A stretch of DNA of 64,000 bases from Methanosarcina acetivorans C2A (lineage in GTDB: Archaea > Halobacteriota > Methanosarcinia > Methanosarcinales > Methanosarcinaceae). This document shows, piece after piece, positions 46,236-55,599 of this stretch. Position 1 is the stretch's first letter, and each line of letters starts with the position of its first letter. The stretch covers positions 3,596,001 through 3,660,000 of the forward strand of contig NC_003552.1 of assembly GCF_000007345.1 (NCBI RefSeq), in the 5' to 3' direction. A model generated the notes under the pieces. That model ran no database searches. It was not told the DNA's origin and worked only from the letters and a program-made list of their open reading frames with translations. A program made the position numbers and the translations under genes.

Positions 46236-48041
46236 GTGGGGTATAAAATGGCACAAACACAAACTTTCAGACGAACCTGCTTTTTACTGGCAATTTTTAT
46301 TTTGATTTCAGTTTCAGGGATTGGAACAGCGTCAGAATTTCGTGTTTGGCCGGGACAATCTATCCAAGATGCCGTAGATTCAGCGTCTCCTGGAGATATC
46401 ATCCTTGTAGAGTCCGGAGAATTTAACGAAAGTATCCGCGTTAACAAGGAAAATTTAACTATTGAGTCAGCCTCCGGAAACCCCGATGATATATTTATTG
46501 CGGGAGATACTCCCATAAGTTACGTTTTTGAAGTTGTTGCCAACGATGTAAAGATAAACTTTTTTTCAATAACTGATGGCCGATGTGGAATTTTTCTGAA
46601 CAATGTTGAAAACTGCGTGATAAACGGCAACAAAATTTCAAATCAGGAAGCAGGGATCTACCTGCTCAACTCCAGAAATAACCTGTTAACCAATAATATG
46701 GTATATTCAAACGAAGATTGCGGGCTCAAACTGCTGGCTTCTTCGGAGAACATAATATACGGCAACTACTTCGACAACGTAGAAAATGCCAGGGATAATA
46801 GATTTAATGTGTGGAATAATAGCAAAGGCAACTACTGGAGTGATTATGGAGGGACGGATGAAAACGGAGACGGGATCGGAGATACTCCATATGCCATCAA
46901 CCCTGAAGTCGGAAGTATGGACTACAGACCTTTAATAGAGTACAGTCAGGAAGCTCCGATACTTCCTAAAGCCCTTTTCACTTCAGATGTGACCGAAGGC
47001 TATGCTCCCCTCGTAGTCAGGTTCAAGGATTTTTCCGAAGATGCTGCCTCAAGACTCTGGGACTTTGGAGATGGGAATTTCTCAAGTTATCCGAATCCGC
47101 AGCACACTTATTTAAATGAAGGAACTTATGTTGTCTCCCTTACTGTCAGCAACGAAAACGGAAGTGACTCGGCATCGGTAACGGTATATGTTCGGGATGC
47201 TTCCGAACTGGCCGGCCCCATGCTTCCGAAAGCCCAATTCATTTATAATACAACAAGCGGACATATCCCTCTTGTTATAAAATTTGTTGATATTTCCGAG
47301 AATGCAGATTGCGTTACCTGGTACTTCGGGGATGGTAAGACTTCCTGTTGCCCCGAACCCGAGCATACCTTCTGCTGTCCCGGGAGTTACACAGTCTCCC
47401 TTGCAGCTATAAATGAAAATGGAACCTCTTCGGCATCTATAGTCGTAAACGTCCTGCCTGCCGAAAGTGTGGAAAGTTCGGAGGATACGGAAAACTCTGC
47501 AAACACAGGGAGTGGTTCTGATAAAAATAATGCATGTAATATCGTTAACGAAACAGATGCGGATGCATCAGAAAAAGCAGGGGACCCTGAACTTATCACA
47601 AGGTCGGAAAACACAGATAGTCTCGGAAATTCTATTATAGAATATGCCAGCGATACTACAGATAAATTTGCTGATGCTGAGAATAGTATTAATGCAGAAG
47701 CAACTGAAAACTCCGAATCAGATTCTAACGGCGGAGGCGAGGGAACAGGAACTGCCAGAATTATCCACAGGGAAGAACTCGAAGCCATAAAAGATTCCGT
47801 TATCTCCACTGCCAGCTCTAATATTCTTAAGGAAACTGAACGGGCTCTGGAAAATGAAACACTCAAGGTTCAGAAAAATGTAGAAGATTTTGTTGACGAT
47901 TCCTTACCAGAATCCGTAGGAGACTCTTTACCTGAGATGGAGCAGAGAATCGCCCCCTGGATTCCTTCCTTCCTCGGACTTGCCGGAGTAATCTTCATTG
48001 TTTCTGTAATGAAAAGAGGCAGAAGAAGAAGACAAAAGTGA
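46236..48041 (+). CDS. Beta-helix/double-PKD membrane-anchored surface protein
   Basis: Signal segment to SGIGTASE, PGQSIQDAVDSASPGD start, a short PbH1 region, GDGIGDTPYAIN closing segment, and two PKD domains (SRLWDFGDGNFS; VTWYFGDGKTSCCPEPEH). A long Ser/Glu/Asp stalk precedes the C-terminal helix (FLGLAGVIFIVSVM) and KRGRRRRQK. The second PKD has two extra CC pairs, unusual for a surface protein. Start ATG is 6 nt after GTGGGG, the same arrangement the two paralogues at 2.8 and 6 kb show but with ATA. Confidence 0.9.
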   Translation: MGYKMAQTQTFRRTCFLLAIFILISVSGIGTASEFRVWPGQSIQDAVDSASPGDIILVESGEFNESIRVNKENLTIESASGNPDDIFIAGDTPISYVFEVVANDVKINFFSITDGRCGIFLNNVENCVINGNKISNQEAGIYLLNSRNNLLTNNMVYSNEDCGLKLLASSENIIYGNYFDNVENARDNRFNVWNNSKGNYWSDYGGTDENGDGIGDTPYAINPEVGSMDYRPLIEYSQEAPILPKALFTSDVTEGYAPLVVRFKDFSEDAASRLWDFGDGNFSSYPNPQHTYLNEGTYVVSLTVSNENGSDSASVTVYVRDASELAGPMLPKAQFIYNTTSGHIPLVIKFVDISENADCVTWYFGDGKTSCCPEPEHTFCCPGSYTVSLAAINENGTSSASIVVNVLPAESVESSEDTENSANTGSGSDKNNACNIVNETDADASEKAGDPELITRSENTDSLGNSIIEYASDTTDKFADAENSINAEATENSESDSNGGGEGTGTARIIHREELEAIKDSVISTASSNILKETERALENETLKVQKNVEDFVDDSLPESVGDSLPEMEQRIAPWIPSFLGLAGVIFIVSVMKRGRRRRQK

Positions 48042-48083
48042 TATCCCTTAGAAGTGATATCACCTGAGAAAAGAATAGCATTT

Positions 48084-48899
48084 TCAACAGCAACCCACGA
48101 TCAGGGCAACATAGTTATCTTCATGGTTTTTGATTTCTTCATGCGTGGCATTTTTTAACCACTTTTTTCCCCCGTGAACAGCGTGATCCCCGCAAATGAA
48201 GAAAATGGTCCCTTTTTCGGCATTCCGAAAGATTGCTTCAAGGTTTTCATCTATGTCCTTTGCGGCTTTTTTCATTTCTTTCCAGGTCTCTGCCCTGTGG
48301 GAGTAACGGTCAAGGGTCCTGAGATGCACAGCCAGGATATCGGGTTTTTCCCTGAGGGACTGCAATGCATATTCCGTTATTCGGCTGTCATAGTCAAGGA
48401 TATCTTCGGAGTTAGGGACCCCGTAAAAGTCCTTTATTCTGCCCCTGAAACTCTCGGCTCCTTCGGTCTCGATCACAGCCGCAACGTTCATCCCTGCCCT
48501 GTAAGCCCATTCCATGATGCTTCTGAGCTTCGGGTTATCAGAATTTTTTGCAGTCTCAATGTATATGTCCGCGGTCGAGTAAATGTGATGCTCCTCAGGA
48601 AGGTATCCCGTGAAGATTGAGGCGATTGCAGGAGATGTGATGTTTGCCGGGGACCTGCACTTAAACAGGAGCCCTTTTTCGGCAAATTCATGCAGGTTTT
48701 TCATTACCGGAGAGAGGTACCGGTAAAGCGAATATCCAAGGCTGTCAACTACTATAATTACTGCCCTCTTGCAAATTCTCTCGCTCGCATAATTTTCGAC
48801 TTCAGGAATCGGCCTTCCCGAAGGCGGAACCATAGGAATTTTCAGCAATCTCGAGATTGTAGGTGCAATGTCAATGGTACTGCATTCCAGAACTTTCAT
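48084..48899 (-). CDS. Alkaline-phosphatase-superfamily (phosphodiesterase-like) protein
   Basis: IIVVDSLGYSLYRYL carries the metal-binding Asp; NITSPAIASIFTG supplies the nucleophile Ser/Thr region; VHLRTLDRYSHRAE and ICGDHAVHGGKKW provide further metal-ligand His/Asp. About 271 residues, so a compact version of type I phosphodiesterase/sulfatase folds. It lacks a signal peptide and is probably cytoplasmic. Substrate unknown. Confidence 0.75.
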   Translation of the reverse strand: MKVLECSTIDIAPTISRLLKIPMVPPSGRPIPEVENYASERICKRAVIIVVDSLGYSLYRYLSPVMKNLHEFAEKGLLFKCRSPANITSPAIASIFTGYLPEEHHIYSTADIYIETAKNSDNPKLRSIMEWAYRAGMNVAAVIETEGAESFRGRIKDFYGVPNSEDILDYDSRITEYALQSLREKPDILAVHLRTLDRYSHRAETWKEMKKAAKDIDENLEAIFRNAEKGTIFFICGDHAVHGGKKWLKNATHEEIKNHEDNYVALIVGCC

Positions 48900-49350
48900 G
48901 TATCTTCTCTATATGATATGGCATGACATTTATACTCATTTTCTGAACTGCTTCCCGAGTTTCGCTTCGGGACAGAAAAATCTATGATTTTTCTTGTAGT
49001 TGCGATGTAATCGCAACAGCCCGTGGTTCTTTTCGCTTCGCTCAAGAGGACTAACTTATGGGTTAGGAATTGAGCTTCGCTCAAGCAGACTAATTTGCAG
49101 GTAAAATCAGAAGTTGAGTTCAAGAGGACTACTTTATGGATTAGAGCAGCAGGATTCACTTAGACGGACTTATTAAGATTTCTCTAACCTGCACAACCGT
49201 ATTCACGATACAGAGCCGCTCCATTCGGGTTGAAAAACTGTTTTCGGGACAAATGAAGCATTTTCAGATACTGGAAAATAATATCAATCTGTAACAAAGA
49301 ATATGAAAACACTCTGAATAGAAGGGAAAGAAGTTTGAGATGGGAATAAA
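48900..49350. other. Intergenic with hairpins and degenerate direct repeats
   Basis: Contains TTCGCTTCGCTCAAG-A/C-GGACTAAC-type units recurring at about 49030, 49075, 49120 and 49160, and hairpins TTGCGATgtaATCGCAA (48999-49015) and CCCGAGTTTCGCTTCGGG. The unit resembles the GAGCGAAGCGAAACAGAC stretch at 39 kb. No gene. Confidence 0.55.
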
Positions 49351-50034
49351 ATGAGCACAACGACTAAAGAGCTTTCTGAAGAACCTGCTGGGGAAGACCT
49401 TTCTTCTGAAGAATATCCTGAAGAGGAATCGCCGGGAGAAGAATTCTCCGAACTAATAAAATATACAGTTCCGGGCTATATTTTAGGACTTCTTGCAGGA
49501 ATTTTTCTGGATATTCAGGGTTACCAGCGGAGCGCTGCAGGGCAGTGGCTTGTCAGGACTCTTGCAGGTGAAGGAGAAAGCATTTTTGAGGGAATCTTCT
49601 CCATCCGTCAGAGACTCCGAAAAGCTGAAGGAAGCATGGCAGAAGCTTACGGCTGGGGAAAATTATTCGGGATTGCCATCCCCTGGATAATTGACTTTGG
49701 GAGCAGGCTTGCAGGGGTAGATGTTTACGGAATTGAAGGCTTTTATATTCCGTATTTCTATGCCCTCAGCGACCAGATAGGAGCCAATATTTCAGGCATT
49801 CTCTTCCTCAAACGTACCGAAGGGTCATGGAAAGCGGGCTTTTCCAGATATTTCCGCCATCCGGTAATGCTTGCAAGTCTTTTTGTAATCATAATTGTCC
49901 CCATAGGACTGCTTGGAGCAAGAATTATGGGGTTCAGCCCGACAACCCAGACCTTCACAGCCCTTGAGACCATTGCTGCAAATCTCTGCTGGGTCCCGCC
50001 CCTTGTTGGGTGGTTGAACGAGAAGTACCGCTGA
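49351..50034 (+). CDS. Membrane protein, unknown function
   Basis: An acidic N-terminus (about 45 residues) precedes four to five hydrophobic segments ([50 protein letters not shown]). No family recognised. GAGATGGG lies before the ATG. Confidence 0.6.
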   Translation: MSTTTKELSEEPAGEDLSSEEYPEEESPGEEFSELIKYTVPGYILGLLAGIFLDIQGYQRSAAGQWLVRTLAGEGESIFEGIFSIRQRLRKAEGSMAEAYGWGKLFGIAIPWIIDFGSRLAGVDVYGIEGFYIPYFYALSDQIGANISGILFLKRTEGSWKAGFSRYFRHPVMLASLFVIIIVPIGLLGARIMGFSPTTQTFTALETIAANLCWVPPLVGWLNEKYR

Positions 50035-50064
50035 ATTTCAAGCAAAAACAGCAGTAGTGACCAT

Positions 50065-50119
50065 AAGATATATATCGCATTATCACCACATATGTAGTAT
50101 AACCACTACATATGGTGGG
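50065..50119 (+). promoter_or_regulatory. Promoter with overlapping dyad operator
   Basis: AGATATATATCGC (about 50067-50079) resembles a TATA box. The dyad ACCACATATGTAGT (50085-50098) / ACTACATATGGTGG (50105-50118) follows where transcription should start. The downstream winged-helix regulator at 51181 is the obvious candidate binder; inference. Confidence 0.6.
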
Positions 50120-50185
50120 AATGTCTACCTACAGGGTAAATGTAAACAAAAACGTGAACAACAAGCAAAAATCGAAGGTGAAAAA

Positions 50186-50662
50186 ATGAAGAAAGGTATA
50201 ACCGCAATTCTCCTGGCCATACTGCTGATAGGTGCTTTCGGGGCAGCAGTTGTCAGTGCAGTTGCTTCGGATGATACTGGAGCAACCTACGGACCCGGGT
50301 TCATGCACAGATGGGCTGCTAGATATACGGACTCAGGGTATGGCAATTACGCTGCTTGCCCTTACTACAGCGCAGATGGAACCGTAGAGCTTGAAGTTGA
50401 AAACATAGATGAGGCTCTTGAAATCGCACAGGATGAAATTGATGAAGATATCACCGAAGACGACATATACCAGTTGAACCGCTGGTGGATTGTCTCTTAT
50501 GAGGATGAAGACGGAGTCTACACGCAGGCAAGAATCGACGCGGTCACCGGTGAAGTATATACCGGGTACGATGTTCCGGCAGGGTATCAGACAGGCGGTA
50601 GGTTTGGCCGAGGAGCCGGATACGCTCGTGGCTTCGGATACTGCATGGAGTATGGCAACTAA
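50186..50662 (+). CDS. Secreted PepSY-like protein
   Basis: Signal peptide MKKGITAILLAILLIGAFGAAVVSAVA. The mature part has VENIDEALEIAQDEIDEDI and DGVYTQARIDAVTGEVY, a PepSY-like pattern, and a Gly/Tyr/Arg-rich end. GAAGGTGAAAAA sits before ATG at 50186; the longer frame from 50057 crosses the promoter and is rejected. Probably a small extracytoplasmic protein expressed under the dyad operator. Confidence 0.75.
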   Translation: MKKGITAILLAILLIGAFGAAVVSAVASDDTGATYGPGFMHRWAARYTDSGYGNYAACPYYSADGTVELEVENIDEALEIAQDEIDEDITEDDIYQLNRWWIVSYEDEDGVYTQARIDAVTGEVYTGYDVPAGYQTGGRFGRGAGYARGFGYCMEYGN

Positions 50663-50895
50663 TTCCGACTATAACCCATCCTCCCATCCTCTTTTTATTT
50701 GTTTTAATTCTTCAGATTGATATTACAGTTTTATTCTTATGTTTTATTCTTAATAGATCCCCCTATACCGGGTATTTTTTATATTTATGGTTGAAATCAG
50801 TATCTAAGGAAAAATAAGAAAAAACGGGACAAAAAAACTGCAAAACAAGAAAAAAGATAAAGAAGGAAAGTCTGACTCTTTTCGAGGTGTATATT

Positions 50896-51111
50896 TTGAA
50901 CGGTATGGGTTATGGCATGTATGGTTCGGTATGGGGTTTCTTACTGAATATCCTCATCATCCTTATCATAGTGGGGGCTGTGGTGATGCTTCTGAACAGG
51001 TCAGGGTACTCAGCAGCCCCGGGTAATGAAAGGCTTGTGAAAATCGAAAAGGATATTGAAGATATAAAGAAAACGGTGGAAGAAATAAAGTCCAAACTGG
51101 AAGAAATCTAA
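50896..51111 (+). CDS. Small membrane protein with cytoplasmic coiled coil
   Basis: One transmembrane helix (SVWGFLLNILIILIIVGAVVMLL) followed by a heptad-patterned charged tail (VKIEKDIEDIKKTVEEIKSKLEEI). TTG at 50896 follows GAGGTG at a suitable distance; GTG at 50887 is the frame's first start. Function unknown; probably part of the same unit as its neighbours. Confidence 0.65.
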   Translation: MNGMGYGMYGSVWGFLLNILIILIIVGAVVMLLNRSGYSAAPGNERLVKIEKDIEDIKKTVEEIKSKLEEI

Positions 51112-51180
51112 ACGTTAATACGGGAAGAGAAATTAAGGAATGTTTCAGGTCCTTACTCCTAAAATACGAAGGTATACCGG

Positions 51181-51474
51181 ATGACAAAATCACTTCAACA
51201 GATTGTGGATATAGGCGAGGCCCTGTCCCACCCGATCCGTTTAAAGCTTCTTTACCTGCTGGCCGAAAGGGAGAGGTATGTGTACGAGCTTGCCAAGGAT
51301 CTGGAACTCTCAAGGCAGGTGGTTAACCTGCACTTGAAGCGCCTTGAAAAAGCCGGATTTGTTGAGAGTGACCTGCGGCTCGAAGATGATGACATGCGGG
51401 CCAAGAAATTCTATCGATTAAAAGAGTTTGATGTCTCCCTTGGCATGGAAGACCTGGATAAGATTTTCGGATAA
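51181..51474 (+). CDS. ArsR-like winged-helix regulator
   Basis: 97 residues with the classic SHPIRLKLLYLLAERERYVYELAKDLELSRQVVNLHLKRLEKAGFV-type helix-turn-helix and wing. No metal-binding Cys pair is visible. It begins 70 bp after the coiled-coil gene; a GGTATACC palindrome lies directly before the ATG. Likely regulates the 50-51 kb genes. Confidence 0.85.
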   Translation: MTKSLQQIVDIGEALSHPIRLKLLYLLAERERYVYELAKDLELSRQVVNLHLKRLEKAGFVESDLRLEDDDMRAKKFYRLKEFDVSLGMEDLDKIFG

Positions 51475-51633
51475 TTGGTTTTTGAATGATTGGCTTGCAG
51501 GAATCGGGTTTTTGACCCCACGGTTCCCGGCACGGAACACAGATATTTTTTCATTTTGTTGTGGAGCTGTGTCCGAAAGAAGCTGAAAGAGGATTGAAGC
51601 TTACTATTCTTCAAACGTGACCTCCAACTTCAA

Positions 51634-51841
51634 ACGAATTCTCATTGGTCATCGGTTAAGGAATTTTCTTGCCTGAAAGCTATCGATTTTGCACCAAAAG
51701 GCTGTCTTAAATTTTGGCTTTATTACATGAAATCGATACCCAATTCCAGTCCACAACGCATTAAAATTATTTGCAACTGTTGTGAGAATGGAGGCAATTT
51801 ATCACGATTCCTCACTTAACCGAAGACGCATGAACGAATTC
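51634..51841. mobile_element. MITE-like element with terminal inverted repeats
   Basis: AATTC...ATCGGTTAAG at 51637-51660 mirrors CTTAACCGAAGA...GAATT at 51815-51840. The 9-bp direct repeat ACGAATTCT is present at both ends (51634 and 51834). About 205 bp, no coding capacity. Confidence 0.65.
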
Positions 51842-51857
51842 TTTAAACTCTTGCAGG

Positions 51858-52808
51858 TCACTCGAGGATTTCCTCGTTTTCCACTCTCCAGGCCGGCTCG
51901 TTTATTGCAAGGAAGGTAAGGTTCACGCTGCCGATATTATGGGTTGACTGGGTTGCATTTGCAGGGATGTATACCATCTGCCCGGGCCTGAGGTCGACAG
52001 GCAGGTCTTCGATGTAGATCACTCCTTCTCCTTCAAGGAGGTAGTGGATTTCAGGGTTTTTCATCCTGTGAGGCGCAAGAGCTTCTCCAGGCGCGAGGAT
52101 AGTGTGGGCGATGCTGTAATTGAGATACACATCCCTATCATACAGATCCGGGTGAAAGAGATTGGTAATGTAAATGTTTCCTTCCCGGCTGAAGTGCTCA
52201 CATTCGTCAAGGTTTTTTGTCAGGATGTAGTCATCGGCATAGAACCCTGAGCCCACAAGGCAGTCCTCGCCGTTCAGCGAAACGCCCTTGATGAATGTGT
52301 ATTTAAGGGAAGGTTCGTTTTCTCCGGGTTTTGGCCAGTAGTATGAAACCCAGCCTTCTCCTCCGTCACTGAGAGCTGTCTCTATGAAGAGCTTACCAAT
52401 AGGCTTTCCCATGAAGTCCTGAAGCTCGCTCATGTTTTCTCCTTCCCCGCTCAAGTCAGGAGGATATACTAGGCGTGTACCGTCTGTTTTCCAGACGAAA
52501 ACGTAAAAATCATCTATGAACCACTCACTCTCAGGCTGCCTGAATTCAGGGAAGGATTCTTCTCCCGTTTCTTCGATAAGGGCAGCAGCAGCCTGGACCT
52601 TAGAAGTGATGTTTTCTTTCTGAAGCAGAACTTCACTCGGAGCATCCCGGAGGTTTCCTACCTGTTCTTCGGCAGCTGCCCCGCTTACATCCTCAGCCAG
52701 CGAGTTGTTCTCATCATTTGCTGCAGATTTCTCTGAAACGCATCCTGCAGATACCAGTACACAGACAAGTAAAAAAAGAACAAAACTTATTTTTTTTAGC
52801 GGATTCAT
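51858..52808 (-). CDS. Lipoprotein with Cache-like sensor and cupin domains
   Basis: Lipobox VSAGC at residues 19-23 marks a lipoprotein. The first domain (about 60-195) is Cache-like (FIDDFYVFVWKTDGTRLVYPPDL, GWVSYYWPKPG, YTFIKGV, VGSGFYADD); the second (225-310) is a cupin (PHRMKNPEIHYLLEGEGVIYIEDLPVDLRPGQMVYIPANATQSTHNIG). Cache binds small ligands outside cells; the cupin's H/E ligands suggest metal. The pairing as a lipoprotein is unusual. AGGTG before the ATG. Confidence 0.85.
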   Translation of the reverse strand: MNPLKKISFVLFLLVCVLVSAGCVSEKSAANDENNSLAEDVSGAAAEEQVGNLRDAPSEVLLQKENITSKVQAAAALIEETGEESFPEFRQPESEWFIDDFYVFVWKTDGTRLVYPPDLSGEGENMSELQDFMGKPIGKLFIETALSDGGEGWVSYYWPKPGENEPSLKYTFIKGVSLNGEDCLVGSGFYADDYILTKNLDECEHFSREGNIYITNLFHPDLYDRDVYLNYSIAHTILAPGEALAPHRMKNPEIHYLLEGEGVIYIEDLPVDLRPGQMVYIPANATQSTHNIGSVNLTFLAINEPAWRVENEEILE

Positions 52809-53116
52809 GGGTACACCTTTTTAAGAACTGAAATCACTAACAGTTCAACAGTTTGACTTTTTTCATATATAAAAGTTAAGTGAAACGGTTTAGTTGCGTA
52901 TTCCAGGAATTCAAAAAAATTAGCTTTCCGAAGCTGCCTGTCCGTAACTCCTTAGTATTTCTTAGAAATAGGATAAAATATTAAAATCCGTATGTTCTCC
53001 CTTCCGAACCTCATACTATTTAACACCCCAGATCCCTGAAGCCTTCAAATCTCTATATTAAAATAATTTTTAAATAGGCATATATCATAGGATGTGCAGA
53101 TATTAATGGGGTTATT
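52809..53116. other. Divergent promoter region
   Basis: Between lipoprotein and nicotianamine-synthase-like genes. TTTTTAAATAG at 53068-53078 resembles a TATA element for the latter. Nothing else. Confidence 0.4.
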
Positions 53117-53974
53117 ATGTCAATCGAAGTTAGTGAGGAACTCGAGCTTTCGCCAGAGTACATTGTTGAAGAAATTCTCGGTCTGTATCGGGATATCAGG
53201 AAACTGTCCGATGAAGAAATCCTTTACGGGACCTCGGACCTAAACAGAGAACTTTTTCAGAAACTGGACTCCCTGATTAACCTGGAAATTGAAGATGGTA
53301 TTGCATGGAATATCCTTCAAAAGAAAGAACTGGAGCCTGTATTTGCCGAGATCAGCAGGTTCAGGAACCTCTACACCGTGAAACTCGAAACCGATCACGC
53401 AAACGAAATCCTTGTGAGTGACTCACCCTGGGCTGTCCTGGAAAACTTTCCCTTTTACGGGAATTATCTCAAACTGGTTCGCACGGAATATGAAGGCCTC
53501 GAGCTTTCCCTGGGGGACAGGGTTTTCTTCCTAGGAAGCGGTCCGCTTCCCCTGACCCTGATCGTCTTTTTCCAGCAGCATGGAGTGAAAAGCACGGGGA
53601 TCGAACAGGACCCCACCCGGGCAAACCTGTCAAAAAAAGTGCTGGAAAAGCTCGGGCTTTCCGAAGTTATCACAATAATTAACGGAAATCATTTTTCACT
53701 GAATGGGGAAGGCTTTGCGCTGAGTCCGGATGCAGGGATTAAAGCCCTGATGATAGCAGCCCAGGCTGAACCCAAGAAAGAGATTTTCGAGTACCTTCTG
53801 GCGGTCATGCCTGCAAAAAGCAGGATTTCTTGCAGGATTTACGAAAAAGGGTTACGCAGGATGCTGAATGGGGACTGCCTTTTTGACCTTCCTGAGGGTT
53901 TTGAGGAGCAGGCAAGAGTAGACCCCGAACCTCCGGTCTACAATACTGTTGTTTTCCTTGAGAAAAAAAGATAA
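53117..53974 (+). CDS. Nicotianamine-synthase family protein
   Basis: 285 residues. The N-terminal helical domain is followed by FFLGSGPLPLTLIVF, the family's SAM-binding motif, then STGIEQDPTRANLSKKVLEKLG and a C-terminal PVYNTVVFLEK. Archaeal homologues make thermonicotianamine-like metal chelators from SAM-derived aminopropyl groups; nickel or iron handling is a reasonable guess in a methanogen. GGGGTTATT precedes the ATG. A decayed second copy lies at 55872. Confidence 0.88.
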   Translation: MSIEVSEELELSPEYIVEEILGLYRDIRKLSDEEILYGTSDLNRELFQKLDSLINLEIEDGIAWNILQKKELEPVFAEISRFRNLYTVKLETDHANEILVSDSPWAVLENFPFYGNYLKLVRTEYEGLELSLGDRVFFLGSGPLPLTLIVFFQQHGVKSTGIEQDPTRANLSKKVLEKLGLSEVITIINGNHFSLNGEGFALSPDAGIKALMIAAQAEPKKEIFEYLLAVMPAKSRISCRIYEKGLRRMLNGDCLFDLPEGFEEQARVDPEPPVYNTVVFLEKKR

Positions 53975-54329
53975 AAGCTTTAGCAGCCTGTGCTTTTTAC
54001 ACTTTTAGTTTTTTGCATATTGTTTTCTGAACTTTTTTAACAAAACCTGTGCTAAAAATGACACCAGATTTTTATTTTTATATGCTCGTTTTTCAATAAT
54101 ATTCTGAAGACAATAACGTTTGTTTTTTCTTTGGATAATATCTCATATTATATATTTTAAATCATACTACAGGAATGTTTTTATTAATACAGTCCATATA
54201 TAATGTACAAATTTCGCAAAAGTATCTTGTGGAATTCTTTGCCGGGGATGATGGTTGGTGGCGTCTTTACTCAACGGTTTGCATCATCTGATTTTTCCGG
54301 GATAAACCAGAATAACAAGGGGGATTTGT
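53975..54329. other. Intergenic
   Basis: AT-rich (TATATATTTTAAATC near 54150 may be a TATA box). An overlapping frame at 54203 was rejected as the shadow of the peroxidase start. Confidence 0.4.
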
Positions 54330-55535
54330 TTGACAAAAATAAAGCTATGGACACTTTTATTGGTTCTGCTCCTGACAGTTCTTGTTGGGTCAGCTTCTGC
54401 AGAATTAATTGGCGAGGAACAGCTTGGGAAAAAAATATTTTTTGACAAGATTTCAGATCCTGACAGCATGTCCTGTGCCGACTGTCATTCTCCGCAATAC
54501 GGATTTACCGGACCTATCGCCGGTATTAACATCAAAGGTTCCGTATATCGCGGTGCTGTGCCTCAGCGCTTTGGAAACCGTAAACCGCCAAGTGCTGCGT
54601 ATGCCACTTTGAGCCCGATTTTCCATTATGATGAGGATGAAGGACTGTTTGTAGGAGGGAATTTCTGGGACGGAAGAGCCACAGGTGAAATGCTTGGAAA
54701 TCCCGCCGCAGACCAGGCTATGGGTCCGTTTCTGAATCCGGTGGAACAGAACAATCCGAGTAAGGAAGCTGTCCTGGAACAGATAGCCACATCAAGATAT
54801 GCCGGGCTCTGGGAAAGTGTCTGGGGTGAACCTATAAGCTATGCGACCCCAGAAGAGATAGATATTAATTATAATAGGACTGCTCTGGCTATTGCAGCTT
54901 ATGAGAATTCGAGTGAGGTAAACCAGTTTTCTTCCAAATATGACGCCTATCAGGATGGTATTGTCGAGTTAACAGAGGAAGAAGAATGGGGCCTTGAACT
55001 GTTTAACGGTAAAGCCATGTGTAGTGCGTGTCATCCAAGTGAATCCGGTCCCTATAGCGATTATCCGTTATTCACGGATTTCACCTACGATAACCTTGGT
55101 ATTCCCAAGAACCCGGATAATCCTTTCTACGATATGGATACGGTCTACCTTGATGACGGCTCTCCGATCAACCCTGACGGAGAGAACTGGGTTGACCCGG
55201 GGCTTGGAGGTTTCCTGGCAACAGTGCCGGAATGGGAAGACCTTGCCGATGAGAATAAGGGCAAACATAAAGTCCCAACACTGAGGAACGTAAACCAGCA
55301 GCCTGGGAATGTTTTCCCCAAAGCATACGGGCATAACGGATACTTCAAGAGCCTGGAAGACATTGTCCACTTCTATAATACTAGGGATGTAGCATCAGAA
55401 GGATGGCCAGAGCCTGAAGTTCCAGAAAATGTAAATACTGACGAAATGGGCGACCTAGGTCTGAACGATTCGGAAGAAAAGGCGATTGTTGCTTTCCTGA
55501 AAACTCTCTCGGACGGCTACTACGTCCCTGAATAA
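54330..55535 (+). CDS. Di-haem cytochrome c peroxidase family protein, paralogue 2
   Basis: Signal peptide MTKIKLWTLLLVLLLTVLVGSASA, haem sites CADCH (49-53) and CSACH (about 230-234), NRKPPSAAYATLSP, FWDGRATGEMLG, QAMGPFLNPVEQNNP and the C-terminal YGHNGYFKSLEDIVHFYNTRDVASEGWPEPEVPENVN block almost identical to paralogue 1. TTG start is 6 nt after GGGGG. Exported, probably peroxide-reducing, and flanked by intact and decayed nicotianamine-synthase genes. Confidence 0.92.
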   Translation: MTKIKLWTLLLVLLLTVLVGSASAELIGEEQLGKKIFFDKISDPDSMSCADCHSPQYGFTGPIAGINIKGSVYRGAVPQRFGNRKPPSAAYATLSPIFHYDEDEGLFVGGNFWDGRATGEMLGNPAADQAMGPFLNPVEQNNPSKEAVLEQIATSRYAGLWESVWGEPISYATPEEIDINYNRTALAIAAYENSSEVNQFSSKYDAYQDGIVELTEEEEWGLELFNGKAMCSACHPSESGPYSDYPLFTDFTYDNLGIPKNPDNPFYDMDTVYLDDGSPINPDGENWVDPGLGGFLATVPEWEDLADENKGKHKVPTLRNVNQQPGNVFPKAYGHNGYFKSLEDIVHFYNTRDVASEGWPEPEVPENVNTDEMGDLGLNDSEEKAIVAFLKTLSDGYYVPE

Positions 55536-55599
55536 CCGAATCTCGAACGTGCACGCTTATCATAAATGCGTGCACTTAATTTTTTTGGGGCTTGATGGA

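Noticed and set aside
48896-49159. 87-residue minus frame
   Set aside because: Lies in hairpin/repeat DNA with no ribosome site.
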